Assembly (NCBI GenBank): GCA_020054055.1
Contig: JAGVLZ010000342.1
Coordinates: forward strand, 1-12,217
From: Phycisphaerales bacterium
GTDB taxonomy: Bacteria; Planctomycetota; Phycisphaerae; Phycisphaerales; UBA1924
DNA: 12,217 nt
Direction of reading: 5' to 3'
Shown here: positions 1 to 8,100 of the stretch, in pieces
Layout of the letters: each line of letters begins with the position of its first letter
Position numbering within the stretch: position 1 is the first letter of the stretch
The notes under the pieces: model-generated
The model's input: the letters and a program-made list of their open reading frames with translations, nothing else
Told to the model about the DNA's origin: nothing
Databases searched by the model: none
Position numbers and translations under genes: made by a program

Positions 1-662
1 CGGCCGATCATCCCGCGCGTCTGGGTGGTGCTGGGGACGTGCAGCGAGACGACATCGGCCGCCGCCAGCAAGTCTTCCAGTTTCTTAACGGCCGACGCGT
101 TCCCGAGCGGGAGTCGATCGGCGATGTCAAAGTAGATCACGCGCACGCCAAGCGACTCGGCGAGCACGCTGACCTGCGAGCCGATGCGCCCATACCCGAT
201 GAGGCCGAGCGTCCGCCCCCGCACCTCGTGGAACCCCGACGCCGATTTCACCCATTCGCCACGGTGCATCTGAGACGAACGCGCAAACAGGCCGCGGTTG
301 AGGGCGATGAGCTCCGCGATCGTCACCTCCGCGACCGAGCGCGTGTTCGAGAAGGGTGCATTGAAGACCGCGACCCCCCGATCCGCCGCCGCCGCGAGTT
401 CCACCTGATTCGTCCCGATGCAGAAGCACCCCACGGCCCAGAGGCGCGGCGCCTTCTCAAAGAACTCCGCCGTCAGGCGCGTCTTGGAGCGGATGCCCAG
501 GAGCGATGCGTCGGCCGCGGCCTCTTCAAGGTCGCGCCCGGAGAGCGCCTTCTTGTGCTGCTCGACCGTAAAGCCCTGCGCCTCGAGCGTCTCCACCGCG
601 AACGGGTGAACGTTCTCGAGCAGGACGACCTTGATCTTGTTGAGGGGGTAGGAGGTGGACAT
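1..662 (-). CDS. serA: D-3-phosphoglycerate dehydrogenase, N-terminal part (cut by window edge)
   Basis: Oxidises 3-phosphoglycerate to 3-phosphohydroxypyruvate with NAD+, the first committed step of serine synthesis, in the cytosol. The frame opens with ATG at 662 and stays open for 220 codons to the window edge, so the C-terminus is missing. It closely follows the E. coli-type enzyme: IRSKTRL at about residues 57-63, VGCFCIGTNQV (77-87), then FNAPFSNTRSVAE (100-112), which is substrate-side sequence. The Rossmann dinucleotide motif LGLIGYGRIGSQ is at 152-163 with its acidic partner in YFDI (177-180), and LGNAS (186-190) and VVSLHVP (204-210) follow. The catalytic His, the regulatory ACT domain and the stop lie outside the window. 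The ribosome binding site is weak (GAAAG just before ATG), but the start matches the family's N-terminus. About 200 bp of non-coding DNA lies upstream, so it probably has its own promoter. The identification is secure. Confidence 0.95.
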   Translation of the reverse strand, partial: MSTSYPLNKIKVVLLENVHPFAVETLEAQGFTVEQHKKALSGRDLEEAAADASLLGIRSKTRLTAEFFEKAPRLWAVGCFCIGTNQVELAAAADRGVAVFNAPFSNTRSVAEVTIAELIALNRGLFARSSQMHRGEWVKSASGFHEVRGRTLGLIGYGRIGSQVSVLAESLGVRVIYFDIADRLPLGNASAVKKLEDLLAAADVVSLHVPSTTQTRGMIG

Positions 663-863
663 GGCTTTCGGCTTTGGTTGGCGCGGCTGAAGGGTAGCGT
701 GCCGCATAGCGAGTTGAGTATCGGCGAGTTCGGTCCCCGAAAACCGTCTCCGCGTGATCCCGGGCGCAAGGGAAGCCGCCTCTGAGCGAGTCTTCAAGCG
801 AAGGGGCGGATGCTCCCGCCCGGAGGCTCTCTGGGGTCCGCATGAACCGGCGGGCCCGCGCTG
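663..863. other. Intergenic region upstream of serA
   Basis: About 200 bp lie between the serA start and the end of the rluA remnant, and must hold the serA promoter. I see no convincing -35/-10 pair. One short inverted repeat, GGGCGG (804-809) and CCGCCC (816-821) with a 6-nt loop, could be a weak terminator for leftward transcription out of the remnant, but it has no T-tract. The open frames here have no recognisable protein sequence. Confidence 0.4.
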
Positions 864-1265
864 TCAGAATGGGCTCGGGCTCCCCGCCTCCACCCGCTCC
901 CCCGTCCCCGGATCGTTGAACGCCAGAAACGACGCGTGCAACATCATCCGCCCACCGGGAACCAGCCGTCCGACCTCCCCCGCACGCCGGTACCCGTTGC
1001 TATCGAGCACATCGCCCACGATGCAATGGCCGATCCCGCCGCGGGCGATGCTCGTCGCCGCGTGAACGCGCAACCGGTGCGCGCGCCCGGTGATCGGCGA
1101 GAACTCCACGCGCGTCCGATCCGTTTCGTAGGAAAGCACGCGCCACCTCGTCACCGATTCGCGCCCGTGCAGCCCATCGACGATCTGTCGCGGCCGATTC
1201 TCCGGGTCCAGCCGGATCGGCGGGTTCACCCTCGAAATTGGGCAAGACGGAGTGCCCGATGCCAT
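864..1265 (-). pseudogene. RluA-family pseudouridine synthase, C-terminal remnant
   Basis: The 133 codons match the C-terminal half of RluA-type rRNA/tRNA pseudouridine synthases. DPENRPRQ is at about residues 20-27, then HGRESVTRWRVL (33-44), then RTRVEFSPITGRAHRLRVHA (50-69), which corresponds to the family's TGR(S/T)HQLRVH block, then IVGD (81-84), MMLHA (107-111) and a final PSPF. The catalytic block HRLD..TSG, which carries the active-site Asp, should lie about 60-80 residues upstream and is absent. The frame can be read upstream only to a TAG at 1326-1328 without gaining that block, and uppP ends at 1366, leaving no room for the missing roughly 80-100 residues. The conserved Gln of THQLRVH is replaced by Arg, which also suggests relaxed selection. 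I infer a 5'-truncated, decaying gene. A short functional protein is unlikely, since the active site is gone. Confidence 0.7.
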
Positions 1266-1365
1266 GCGGGTGGAAGGGATCGTTGAGTAAGCGCGTGCCG
1301 AGAGGCCGACGGTCCATGACGAGGCCTAGTCGGCGCTCGCAACGCGCCCGGCGCTTCCGATTGCT

Positions 1366-2328
1366 TCACTGGACAAGGTTCGGTGCGCCGCCGCCCGGCG
1401 CAGGGCTATGGCTGTGATCGGCATCGAACGGTTCGTCAGGCGGGGTGAGATTGGCTAGGCCTGAGAGAATCATCGTGCCCAGGATCAGGAAGAGCGCGAT
1501 TCGGTAGAGGCCGAAGGCCGTCAGGCCGTGTTTGTTGAGGAAGTTGACGAGCCATTTGATCGCGAACGCGGCGGAGAGGGTGGCGACGGCGATGCCGATG
1601 AGGACGTTGGGCACGCCGAGCGTTTGAAAGAGGTTCGGCGTGTCCGTGTCGGCGGCGTGCTCGAGGTTCTTGGCAAGTCTGTAGAGGCACGCCGCGCCGA
1701 GAGTTGGCAATCCCAGCAAGAATGAGAACTCGGCGGCCTGCTTTGGTTTCAGGCCGAGCATGGTTCCGCCGGCGATGGTCATCATGGAGCGCGAGGTGCC
1801 GGGCCACATGGCGATGCATTGAAAAAGGCCTATTCCAAGGGCTTGGACGGGGGTCATGCGGTCGATGGATGAGCCGCCCGGGATGAGCGAGGGGGACTCG
1901 CCGAGGGATTCGTTGCGCCGTCGCCAGCGATCGATCCAGATCATCCAGATTCCGCCGAGGAGGAGGGCGAGGAGGACGGGCCACGGCCGGAAGAGTCGGG
2001 CTTCGATGACATCGTCGAGGAGCGGGCCGAGGATCGCGGCGGGGAGAAAGGCGATGAAGAGGTTGATGGCGAGGCGCGTGCCTGTGGCATCGCGTCCCAG
2101 TATTCCGCGGAGCATGGAGGTGATGCGCGGCCAGTAGAGCCCCGCGACGGCGAGGATCGCGCCGCCCTGGATGACGATGTTGAATGCATCGACGGCGTGC
2201 TTTGTGTTCGGATCACGATCCAATCCCAGGAGGGAACCGGCAATGATGAGATGCCCCGTCGATGAAACAGGCAGATACTCAGTGATTCCCTCGACGAGGC
2301 CCAGAATGATTGCTTGCCACCATTGCAT
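1366..2328 (-). CDS. uppP: Undecaprenyl-diphosphatase (UppP/BacA family)
   Basis: An integral membrane enzyme that dephosphorylates undecaprenyl diphosphate to undecaprenyl phosphate, recycling the lipid carrier for peptidoglycan and other envelope polymers. Overexpression in other bacteria gives bacitracin resistance. The protein has 320 residues, slightly longer than the usual 260-290. Both family signatures are intact: EGITEYLPVSSTGHL at 13-27, with the catalytic Glu and His, and PGTSRSM at 166-172, with the essential Arg170. Several hydrophobic segments are visible, around residues 45-65, 86-104, 117-132, 194-208, 238-258 and 274-292. The extra length is a soluble loop around 132-150 and a polar C-terminal tail of about 28 residues containing DADHSHS and Gly/Pro. 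The start follows the family N-terminus (MQWWQAIILG), though no clear Shine-Dalgarno precedes it. It is transcribed leftward, probably as a single gene, with a hairpin between it and the upstream exporter operon. Confidence 0.95.
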   Translation of the reverse strand: MQWWQAIILGLVEGITEYLPVSSTGHLIIAGSLLGLDRDPNTKHAVDAFNIVIQGGAILAVAGLYWPRITSMLRGILGRDATGTRLAINLFIAFLPAAILGPLLDDVIEARLFRPWPVLLALLLGGIWMIWIDRWRRRNESLGESPSLIPGGSSIDRMTPVQALGIGLFQCIAMWPGTSRSMMTIAGGTMLGLKPKQAAEFSFLLGLPTLGAACLYRLAKNLEHAADTDTPNLFQTLGVPNVLIGIAVATLSAAFAIKWLVNFLNKHGLTAFGLYRIALFLILGTMILSGLANLTPPDEPFDADHSHSPAPGGGAPNLVQ

Positions 2329-2516
2329 GGCGCGATTGTAACGGGGCGTCTTGCGCGGCGACCACGGGATTCGCGTCGCTCATCCCGAGCGTGAAGGGCG
2401 AGAGCGCTCCGCGTGGCGCGAGTGAAGCGGGGTTCGGAGTCGCCCCCTCCGTCACTCGAAGACTCGTGACACCTCCCCCGCCCCCGGAATAAGACCGGGG
2501 GAGGACGCGGTGTGAT
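2329..2516. other. Intergenic region with exporter terminator and uppP promoter
   Basis: This 188-bp gap separates the permease stop from the uppP start, both read leftward. The right part holds a strong GC hairpin, described separately. The left part (2329-2470) must carry the uppP promoter, but no clear consensus boxes are visible. Confidence 0.4.
2481..2501 (-). terminator. GC-rich hairpin after the exporter operon
   Basis: CCCCCGG (2481-2487) pairs perfectly with CCGGGGG (2495-2501) around the 7-nt loop AATAAGA. On the minus strand it begins about 15 nt past the permease stop codon. A second CTCCCCC tract at 2473-2479 allows alternative pairing with GGGGGAG (2497-2503). There is no T-run, so this may be a non-canonical or Rho-assisted terminator, or an RNA-stabilising 3' stem. 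Confidence 0.55.
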
Positions 2517-3971
2517 TCAGGCGAGGCGGACCCATTTGATGAGTTCCATCAGGCTCGGCGGCTTGCCGTACATGAGGACGCCGACGCGGAAGATCTTCGC
2601 GGCGATCCAGACCATGATGAGCACGCCGAGGATGCCGACGATGGAGGTGGCGATGAGTTCCCAGAGGGGGACGACGTGCGATGGTTGCGCGAGGCGCATG
2701 ACCATGACGTAGGGGGTGGTGAAGGGGAAGTAAGAGAAGACGCGGGCGACGATCCCTCCCGGGTTCTGCATGATGGGGACCATGAGGAGCATGGGGAGGA
2801 TGATGACGATGGTGATGGGTGTGTAGAGTGCCTGGGCCTCGCGGATCTCGGTGACGGCCGACCCGACCGCGAGCATCATCGAGCCGATGAGGGTGTAGGC
2901 CATGATGAAGTAGAGGACGGCCCAGGGGAGAATGGACATGGGGATCTGCGCGGCGGCGCCGAACTTGCTGGCGATGCCCAGGCCGAGCAAACCGTAGATG
3001 GCGAGGACGGAGAGGCCCACGAGCCCCTGGCCGACGAGTTTGGCGATCAGGAGTTCACGGGGCGAGATGGCCGACAGGATGACCTCCATCACGCGCGAGG
3101 ACTTTTCTTCGAGGGTGCCCATCATCAGGTACTGACCGCCGGTCATCGAGGAGATGAAGATGAGCATCATGAAGATGAGCGGGAGCATGAGGGTGAGGGC
3201 GTCGTTCGATTTCTTCTCGCCCTCCGGGGTGATGACGATGGACCGCGCCTGAACCGGGAGGCGCGAGAGGGCGATGGCCATACTGGGCTCGATGTTGGCG
3301 CGGCGGAAGCGCTCGTCGCGGACCATCTGCTCGACGGCGGTTTTGAGTTGGCGGCCGTGGTCGGGGCGGAGGCGCGTTCCGTGGTAGAAGGCGTAGGAGC
3401 CCGGGCCTTCTTCGAGGAACTTCTTCATTTTGTCGCGTGCGTCCTCGTTTTCATCGCGGTCGCCCACGTCGAGTCGGAGGGCGGCGGGGGAGAGGGCCAT
3501 CGTCTTTTCATCGATGACCGCGAGGGCGATGATCTCGCCCGCATTGAGGCGCGGGCGCTCGGAATCTTCCGTGGCGCCCTCGGGGAGGACTTCGACGATG
3601 ACTTTGTTGTCCTTGCTCTCGCCCAGGAACTGCTGCTGGAGTTCGACTCCCTTGTCGAACTGGTCGGTGGGCTGGCCCGATTGTTCGAGCATGGCACGAG
3701 CCATTTCGAGTTGGGCTTTCATCCGGTCGAGGCGCTTCTGCTGCTCGGCGGGGTCGAAGTAGGTCGAGAGTTGTGCGCCGATCTTGCCCCCGTTGGTGCG
3801 GTCGATGACGGCGAAGGTCCCCTCGACGGGCGGCTTCTCGAACTTGATCGAGGTGACGAAGATCATGAGTCCCCAGATGAGGATGGGGAAGATGATCCCG
3901 CCGAAGAGGAACGCTTTGGTGAGTGCGGTGGACTTGAACTCGCGTATGGCGGCGGTGAGGATTCGATTCAT
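2517..3971 (-). CDS. ABC transporter permease, NatB-like (ABC-2 family)
   Basis: Membrane subunit of an ABC exporter of the NatB/COG1668 type. Relatives include sodium efflux permeases, but the substrate here cannot be told. With ATG at 3971 it has 484 residues. One N-terminal membrane segment (about 19-41) is followed by a large extracytoplasmic domain (about 42-245) with a charged, possibly helical stretch at 75-95, and then by a cluster of segments at about 249-268, 305-325, 337-361, 372-392 and 428-452. The family hallmark EEKSSRVMEVILSAISP is at about 278-294, just after the first segment of the cluster. The start at 3971 (MNRILTAAIREF) is preferred over an in-frame GTG at 3983, because the family normally begins immediately before this helix and neither start has a strong ribosome binding site. 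It lies 24 nt downstream of the ATPase gene, so the two are almost certainly co-transcribed. Confidence 0.9.
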   Translation of the reverse strand: MNRILTAAIREFKSTALTKAFLFGGIIFPILIWGLMIFVTSIKFEKPPVEGTFAVIDRTNGGKIGAQLSTYFDPAEQQKRLDRMKAQLEMARAMLEQSGQPTDQFDKGVELQQQFLGESKDNKVIVEVLPEGATEDSERPRLNAGEIIALAVIDEKTMALSPAALRLDVGDRDENEDARDKMKKFLEEGPGSYAFYHGTRLRPDHGRQLKTAVEQMVRDERFRRANIEPSMAIALSRLPVQARSIVITPEGEKKSNDALTLMLPLIFMMLIFISSMTGGQYLMMGTLEEKSSRVMEVILSAISPRELLIAKLVGQGLVGLSVLAIYGLLGLGIASKFGAAAQIPMSILPWAVLYFIMAYTLIGSMMLAVGSAVTEIREAQALYTPITIVIILPMLLMVPIMQNPGGIVARVFSYFPFTTPYVMVMRLAQPSHVVPLWELIATSIVGILGVLIMVWIAAKIFRVGVLMYGKPPSLMELIKWVRLA

Positions 3972-3995
3972 TGTGTTTCTCACGGGTGCAGGAGT

Positions 3996-4985
3996 TCAGG
4001 CATCGGCGTTGACGGCGCGTTGGTCGCCGCCCGAGCCGAGCATCGATCGGAGGACGTCCTCGGCTTCGCCCGGCTCGACCAGGTGAACGAAGACATCTTC
4101 AAGCGTTGCGCGGCGGAGTTCGATGCGGCGGACGGACATGTCTTTCAGGACGTGGCCCATGACGGCGCGGGGGTCTGCGTCGGCGTCGAGCGAGACCTCG
4201 TAGGTGCCGCGTTCGCCCGAGTGCATCACGTTTGAGACCCCCGGCAGACGCCGGAGCGAATCGGTCCATTGCCCATCACCTTCGTGGGGTTCGACGACGA
4301 TGGTTTTGGGGTTGAACTGGGCGCGGATCTCGTCCATCGAGCCGTCGAGGATCTTGCGGCCCTTGTCGATCATGAAGATGCGCGAGCAGAGTTGCTCGGC
4401 GGAGTGCAGGACGTGGGTGCTGAAGATGATGGTCTTGCCCGCGCGGTGCATCTCTTCGATGAGGTGGCGCATGAGGCGCGAGTTGACCGGGTCGAGGCCG
4501 CTGAAGGGCTCGTCGAGGATGATGAGGTCCGGGTCGTTGATGATGGCGGCGAGAAACTGGACCTTCTGCTGCATCCCCTTCGAGAGTTCCTCGCAGCGTG
4601 TTTTTCGCACGCCGGGGAGGGCGACGCGTTCGAGCCAGTCGTCGATTTTGCTCTGGAGACCATGGCCGCTGACGCCTTTCAGTCTGGCGATGTAGGTCAG
4701 GAACTCGGCGACTTTGGCTTTGCGGTAGACGCCGCGTTCTTCGGGGAGGTAGCCGATGCGGTCCTTGCTCTCGATGGCGGAGGCCTTGCCCAGGACGCGG
4801 ATGTTCCCCTCGTCGGGGAAGAAGATCGACATGACCATGCGGATGGTGGTGGTCTTCCCCGCGCCGTTCGGGCCGAGGAAGCCGCAGAGGGAGCCGGTCG
4901 GGACGATGAGGTCGAGACGATCGACGGCGGTCTTGTCGCGGAATCGTTTGGTGACGCCTTCGATGACAATTGCGTTCTCGGACAT
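3996..4985 (-). CDS. ABC transporter ATP-binding protein, NatA-like
   Basis: Cytoplasmic ATPase that powers the adjacent permease. It has 329 residues. Walker A GPNGAGKTT is at 38-46, signature LSKGMQQ at 134-140, Walker B LIILDEP at 154-160 with catalytic Glu159, D-loop SGLDPVN at 162-168, and switch His191 in STHV. The Q-loop region reads IGYLPEERG (77-85), which is the normal form in NatA-type ATPases and not a defect. The segment from about 225 onward, ending near TLEDVFVHLV, is the C-terminal extension common in this subfamily (DUF4162-like). The ATG at 4985 is preceded by GGAG about 7 nt upstream, a good ribosome binding site. It is the first gene of the two-gene operon and diverges from metH across 211 bp. 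It could export an ion, drug or lipid; the sequence does not decide. Confidence 0.95.
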   Translation of the reverse strand: MSENAIVIEGVTKRFRDKTAVDRLDLIVPTGSLCGFLGPNGAGKTTTIRMVMSIFFPDEGNIRVLGKASAIESKDRIGYLPEERGVYRKAKVAEFLTYIARLKGVSGHGLQSKIDDWLERVALPGVRKTRCEELSKGMQQKVQFLAAIINDPDLIILDEPFSGLDPVNSRLMRHLIEEMHRAGKTIIFSTHVLHSAEQLCSRIFMIDKGRKILDGSMDEIRAQFNPKTIVVEPHEGDGQWTDSLRRLPGVSNVMHSGERGTYEVSLDADADPRAVMGHVLKDMSVRRIELRRATLEDVFVHLVEPGEAEDVLRSMLGSGGDQRAVNADA

Positions 4986-5038
4986 TCATCGACTCCGTGG
5001 TGATGGGGCGGATGTCAGGGTAGTGCAGCGAGCACGAT

Positions 5039-5072
5039 CCGCCACTTCGTGCGAGGATTCACTCAGTGGCGG
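5039..5072. repeat. 8-bp perfect inverted repeat in the exporter/metH divergent region
   Basis: CCGCCACT (5039-5046) and AGTGGCGG (5065-5072) are perfect reverse complements separated by 18 nt. The spacing could suit a dimeric regulator or a hairpin. It lies 54-87 bp upstream of the exporter ATPase start and about 130 bp upstream of metH, so it could act on either. Function is unknown, and a chance occurrence in high-GC DNA is possible. Confidence 0.35.
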
Positions 5073-5091
5073 CTTCTGTGGGAAAAACCGA

Positions 5092-5113
5092 TGATTGGGG
5101 GCTGATTGGGGGC
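5092..5113. repeat. Tandem pair of identical 11-bp repeats
   Basis: TGATTGGGGGC occurs twice back to back (5092-5102 and 5103-5113) with no mismatch. The period is close to one DNA helical turn. It lies about 30 bp upstream of the metH operator and could be a tandem activator site or a slippage duplication. No protein is known to bind it. Confidence 0.5.
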
Positions 5114-5141
5114 GATTTCACCGGGCGGGAGTGTTCTTCTC

Positions 5142-5165
5142 TTTATCCGGATAAACGGATATACT
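5142..5165 (+). promoter_or_regulatory. metH promoter with composite palindromic operator
   Basis: TTTATCCGGATAAA (5142-5155) is a perfect 14-bp palindrome. Overlapping it, TATCCG (5144-5149) and CGGATA (5156-5161) form a second perfect inverted repeat with a 6-nt spacer. TATACT (5160-5165) resembles a sigma-70 -10 box and shares two bases with the last half-site. The -35 is poor: TTCTCT at 5137-5142 gives a 17-nt spacer. A start of transcription near 5172 would leave a leader of about 25 nt before the ATG. The geometry, with the operator filling the spacer and touching the -10, fits a repressor. ArsR-family SahR regulators control methionine-cycle genes in Proteobacteria, and a regulator of that general kind is a reasonable guess, but no regulator gene is present here. 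Confidence 0.55.
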
Positions 5166-5196
5166 GTTGAGACTGGGGATTTTGGAGCCTGACCTC

Positions 5197-8100
5197 ATGG
5201 CGTCGCGATTTCTCGAACAACTTGCCCGGCGCATCCTCGTCTGCGACGGCGCGATGGGGACGATGATCCACAAGTGCCACTGCGACCTGCACCGCGATTA
5301 CCTCGACAAGGAGAACTGCACCGAGATCCTGGTGCAGACGCGCCCGGACGTCATAGGCGGGATCCACGAGGCGTACCTGGCGGTCGGCGCGGACATTGTT
5401 GAGACGGATACGTTCGGGGCGAACAAACTCGTCTTCGCGGAGTTTGATCTCGTTGAGCAGACATACGCTCTGAACAAGATGGCGGCGGAGGTGGCGCGTG
5501 CGGCGTGCGACAAGTACTCGACGAAGGACAAGCCGCGGTTCGTGGCCGGGTCGATGGGGCCGGGGACGAAACTGCTGACGCTGGGGCACACGACGTGGGA
5601 CGAGATGCTGGAGTCCTACGCCGAGCAGGCGCGCGGGCTGATCGACGGAGGTGCGGATGTTCTGATCACCGAGACGTCGCAGGACATACTTCAGGTGAAG
5701 TGCGCGATCAACGCTTGCCTGAAGGCGCTGGGGGAGCGCGGCAAGACGACGGACGACGTGCCGATCATGTGCTCGGTGACCATCGAGACGACGGGGACGA
5801 TGCTGGTGGGGACGGAAGTCGCGGCGGCGGCGGAGGCGCTGCGGAACTATCCGATCCTGTCGCTGGGGTTGAACTGCGCGACGGGGCCGGTGGAGATGTC
5901 GGAGCATGTGTCGTGGCTCAGTCGGCACTGGGCGAAGCAGATATCGGTGATGCCGAACGCTGGTTTGCCTGTTTTGCTGGATGGAAAGCCTGATTACCCG
6001 CTGAAGCCCCTGCCGTTTGTGGAGCACATGGTGCGGTTCGTGGAGCGCGACGGCGTGAGCATCGTGGGCGGGTGCTGCGGGACGACTCCCGAGCACATCG
6101 GCGAGTTGGTGAAGGCGATGGCGGGGCGCTCGCCCACGAAGCGGACGGTGAGCGTGCCGCCGGCGGGGTGCTCGTCGCTCTACTCGACGGCAGAGTTCCG
6201 GCAGGACAACTCGTTCCTGATCGTGGGCGAGCGGACGAACACGAACGGCTCGCGCCAGTTCAAGAACCTGCTGGCGAAGGACGATTGGGACGGCCTCGTC
6301 TCGATGGGGAAGGAACTCCTGCGCGACGGGTCGCATGTGCTGGATGTGTGCGTGGACTACGTCGGACGCGACGGCGTGCGCGACATGACCGAGGTGGTGA
6401 AGCGCTTCGCGCGACAAGTCAACGCCCCACTGATGATCGACAGCACGCAGTTGGACGTGATCGAGGCGGGGCTGAAGCACGCCCCCGGCAAGTGCATCAT
6501 CAACTCGATGAACCTGGAGGACGGCGAGGAGAAACTGGCGCACATCTGCCAACTCGCGCGGACGTACGGCGCGGCGGTGGTCGCGGGGACCATCGATGAG
6601 GACCCGATCGAGGCGATGGGCAAGACGGCGGAGCGGAAGTTCGCCATCGCGCATCGGATCCATGATCTGGCGGTGAAGAAGTACGGGATTCCCGCGCACG
6701 ACATTCTGTTCGATCCGCTGGTGCTGCCGGTGACAACGGGGGTGGAGGCGGATCGGCGGCTGGCGCTCGAAACGGTCGAAGGAATCAGGCGGATCTCGAA
6801 GGAACTCCCTGAGTGCGGGACAATGATCGGGCTCTCGAACGTGTCGTTCGGGTTGAAGCCCGCGTGCCGGGTGGTGCTGAACTCGGTGTTCCTGCACGAA
6901 TGCCTGGCGGCGGGGCTGACCGGGGCGATCGTCCACTTCACGAAGATCCTGCCGCGGAAGGATATCGAGGATGCGCGGTGGAACGCGGCGCTGGATTTGA
7001 TCTACGACCGGCGTCGCGCGGCGGGGACGAACGGGGCCGACGATGCGGGGTTCGATCCGCTGACGGTGTTCATCGACCTCTTCCCGGAGGAAGAGGGGGG
7101 CGGGGTCAGCACGAAGAAGAAACTCACGCTGGCGGACCTGCCGCTGGAAGAGAGGTTGCAGCGTCACATCATCGACGGCGAGGTCCGCGGGCTGGGGGAC
7201 AGCCTGAACGAGGCGATGACGAAGTACAAGCCGCTGGAGATCATCAACGATCACCTGCTGGCGGGGATGAAGGTGGTCGGCGACCTGTTTGGTTCGGGTG
7301 AGATGCAGTTGCCCTTCGTCCTGCAGAGCGCTGAGACGATGAAGAAGGCGGTCGCTCATCTTGAGCCGCACATGGAGAAGGTCGCGGGCCAGCGCAAGGG
7401 GCTGATGGTGCTGGCGACGGTGCAAGGGGACGTTCACGACATCGGCAAGAACCTGGTGGACATCATCCTGAGCAACAACGGGTACGAGGTGGTGAATCTG
7501 GGGATCAAGCAGCCGTTGAACGCGATCTTGAAGGCGTATGAGGAGCACAAGGCGGACGCGATCGGTCTGTCGGGCTTGCTGGTGAAATCGGTGGGGGTGA
7601 TGAAGGACAACCTGGATGAGATGACGGTCAAGGGGCTGAAAGTGCCGGTGATTCTGGGGGGAGCGGCGCTGACGCGTCAGTACGCGGAGGAGGACTTGCG
7701 CCGGTCCTACCCCGGGACGTACTACGGGCGCGACGCTTTCGAGGGGCTTCGCTTCATGGACCACGTCGCTGGGAAGTCACTCGGCACGATCGAAAGGGAA
7801 ATCACGGAGCGGACGACGAAGCGCGCGGCCGCGGAGGCGAAGTTCGAGGGGCTGAGTGTTTCGACGGATAAGAACCGGCGGTTCGAGGAGCGGGAGGCGG
7901 CACGAGCGGGAGGCGATTCAGTTGGAGTGAAGGAGCGGGTGCGCTCGAAGGTGCGGGCCGATGTCGAGGTCCCGCAGCCGCCCTTCTGGGGGACGCGCGT
8001 CGCGGAGGGGATCGCGCTCGATCAGGTGTATCCGTTCGTCAATCGCGTGGCGCTGTATCGCGGGCAGTGGCAGTTCAAGAAGGGGGCGATGAGCGACGAG

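Noticed and set aside
2676..4235. A 519-codon plus-strand open frame opposite the NatB-like permease and part of the ATPase gene
   Set aside because: Its composition is overwhelmingly Asp/Glu/Gly/His with no motif, as expected for an antisense shadow of GC-rich genes.
4731..4757. Apparent loss of the Q-loop glutamine in the NatA-like ATPase
   Set aside because: The YLPEERG form is usual for this ATPase subfamily and does not indicate an inactive protein.
5167..5196. TTG at 5167 as the metH start
   Set aside because: It would add ten residues not typical of the family, lies at or before the predicted transcription start, and has a poorer ribosome binding site than ATG 5197.
4986..5196. Cobalamin or SAM riboswitch upstream of metH
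   Set aside because: The predicted leader is only about 25 nt, and no B12-box-like or SAM-aptamer-like conserved segments are visible in the 211-bp gap.
5143..7764. An 873-codon open frame antisense to metH
   Set aside because: It mirrors metH codon structure in high-GC DNA, is rich in Arg/His/Leu/Pro without domain motifs, and lies opposite an unmistakable gene.
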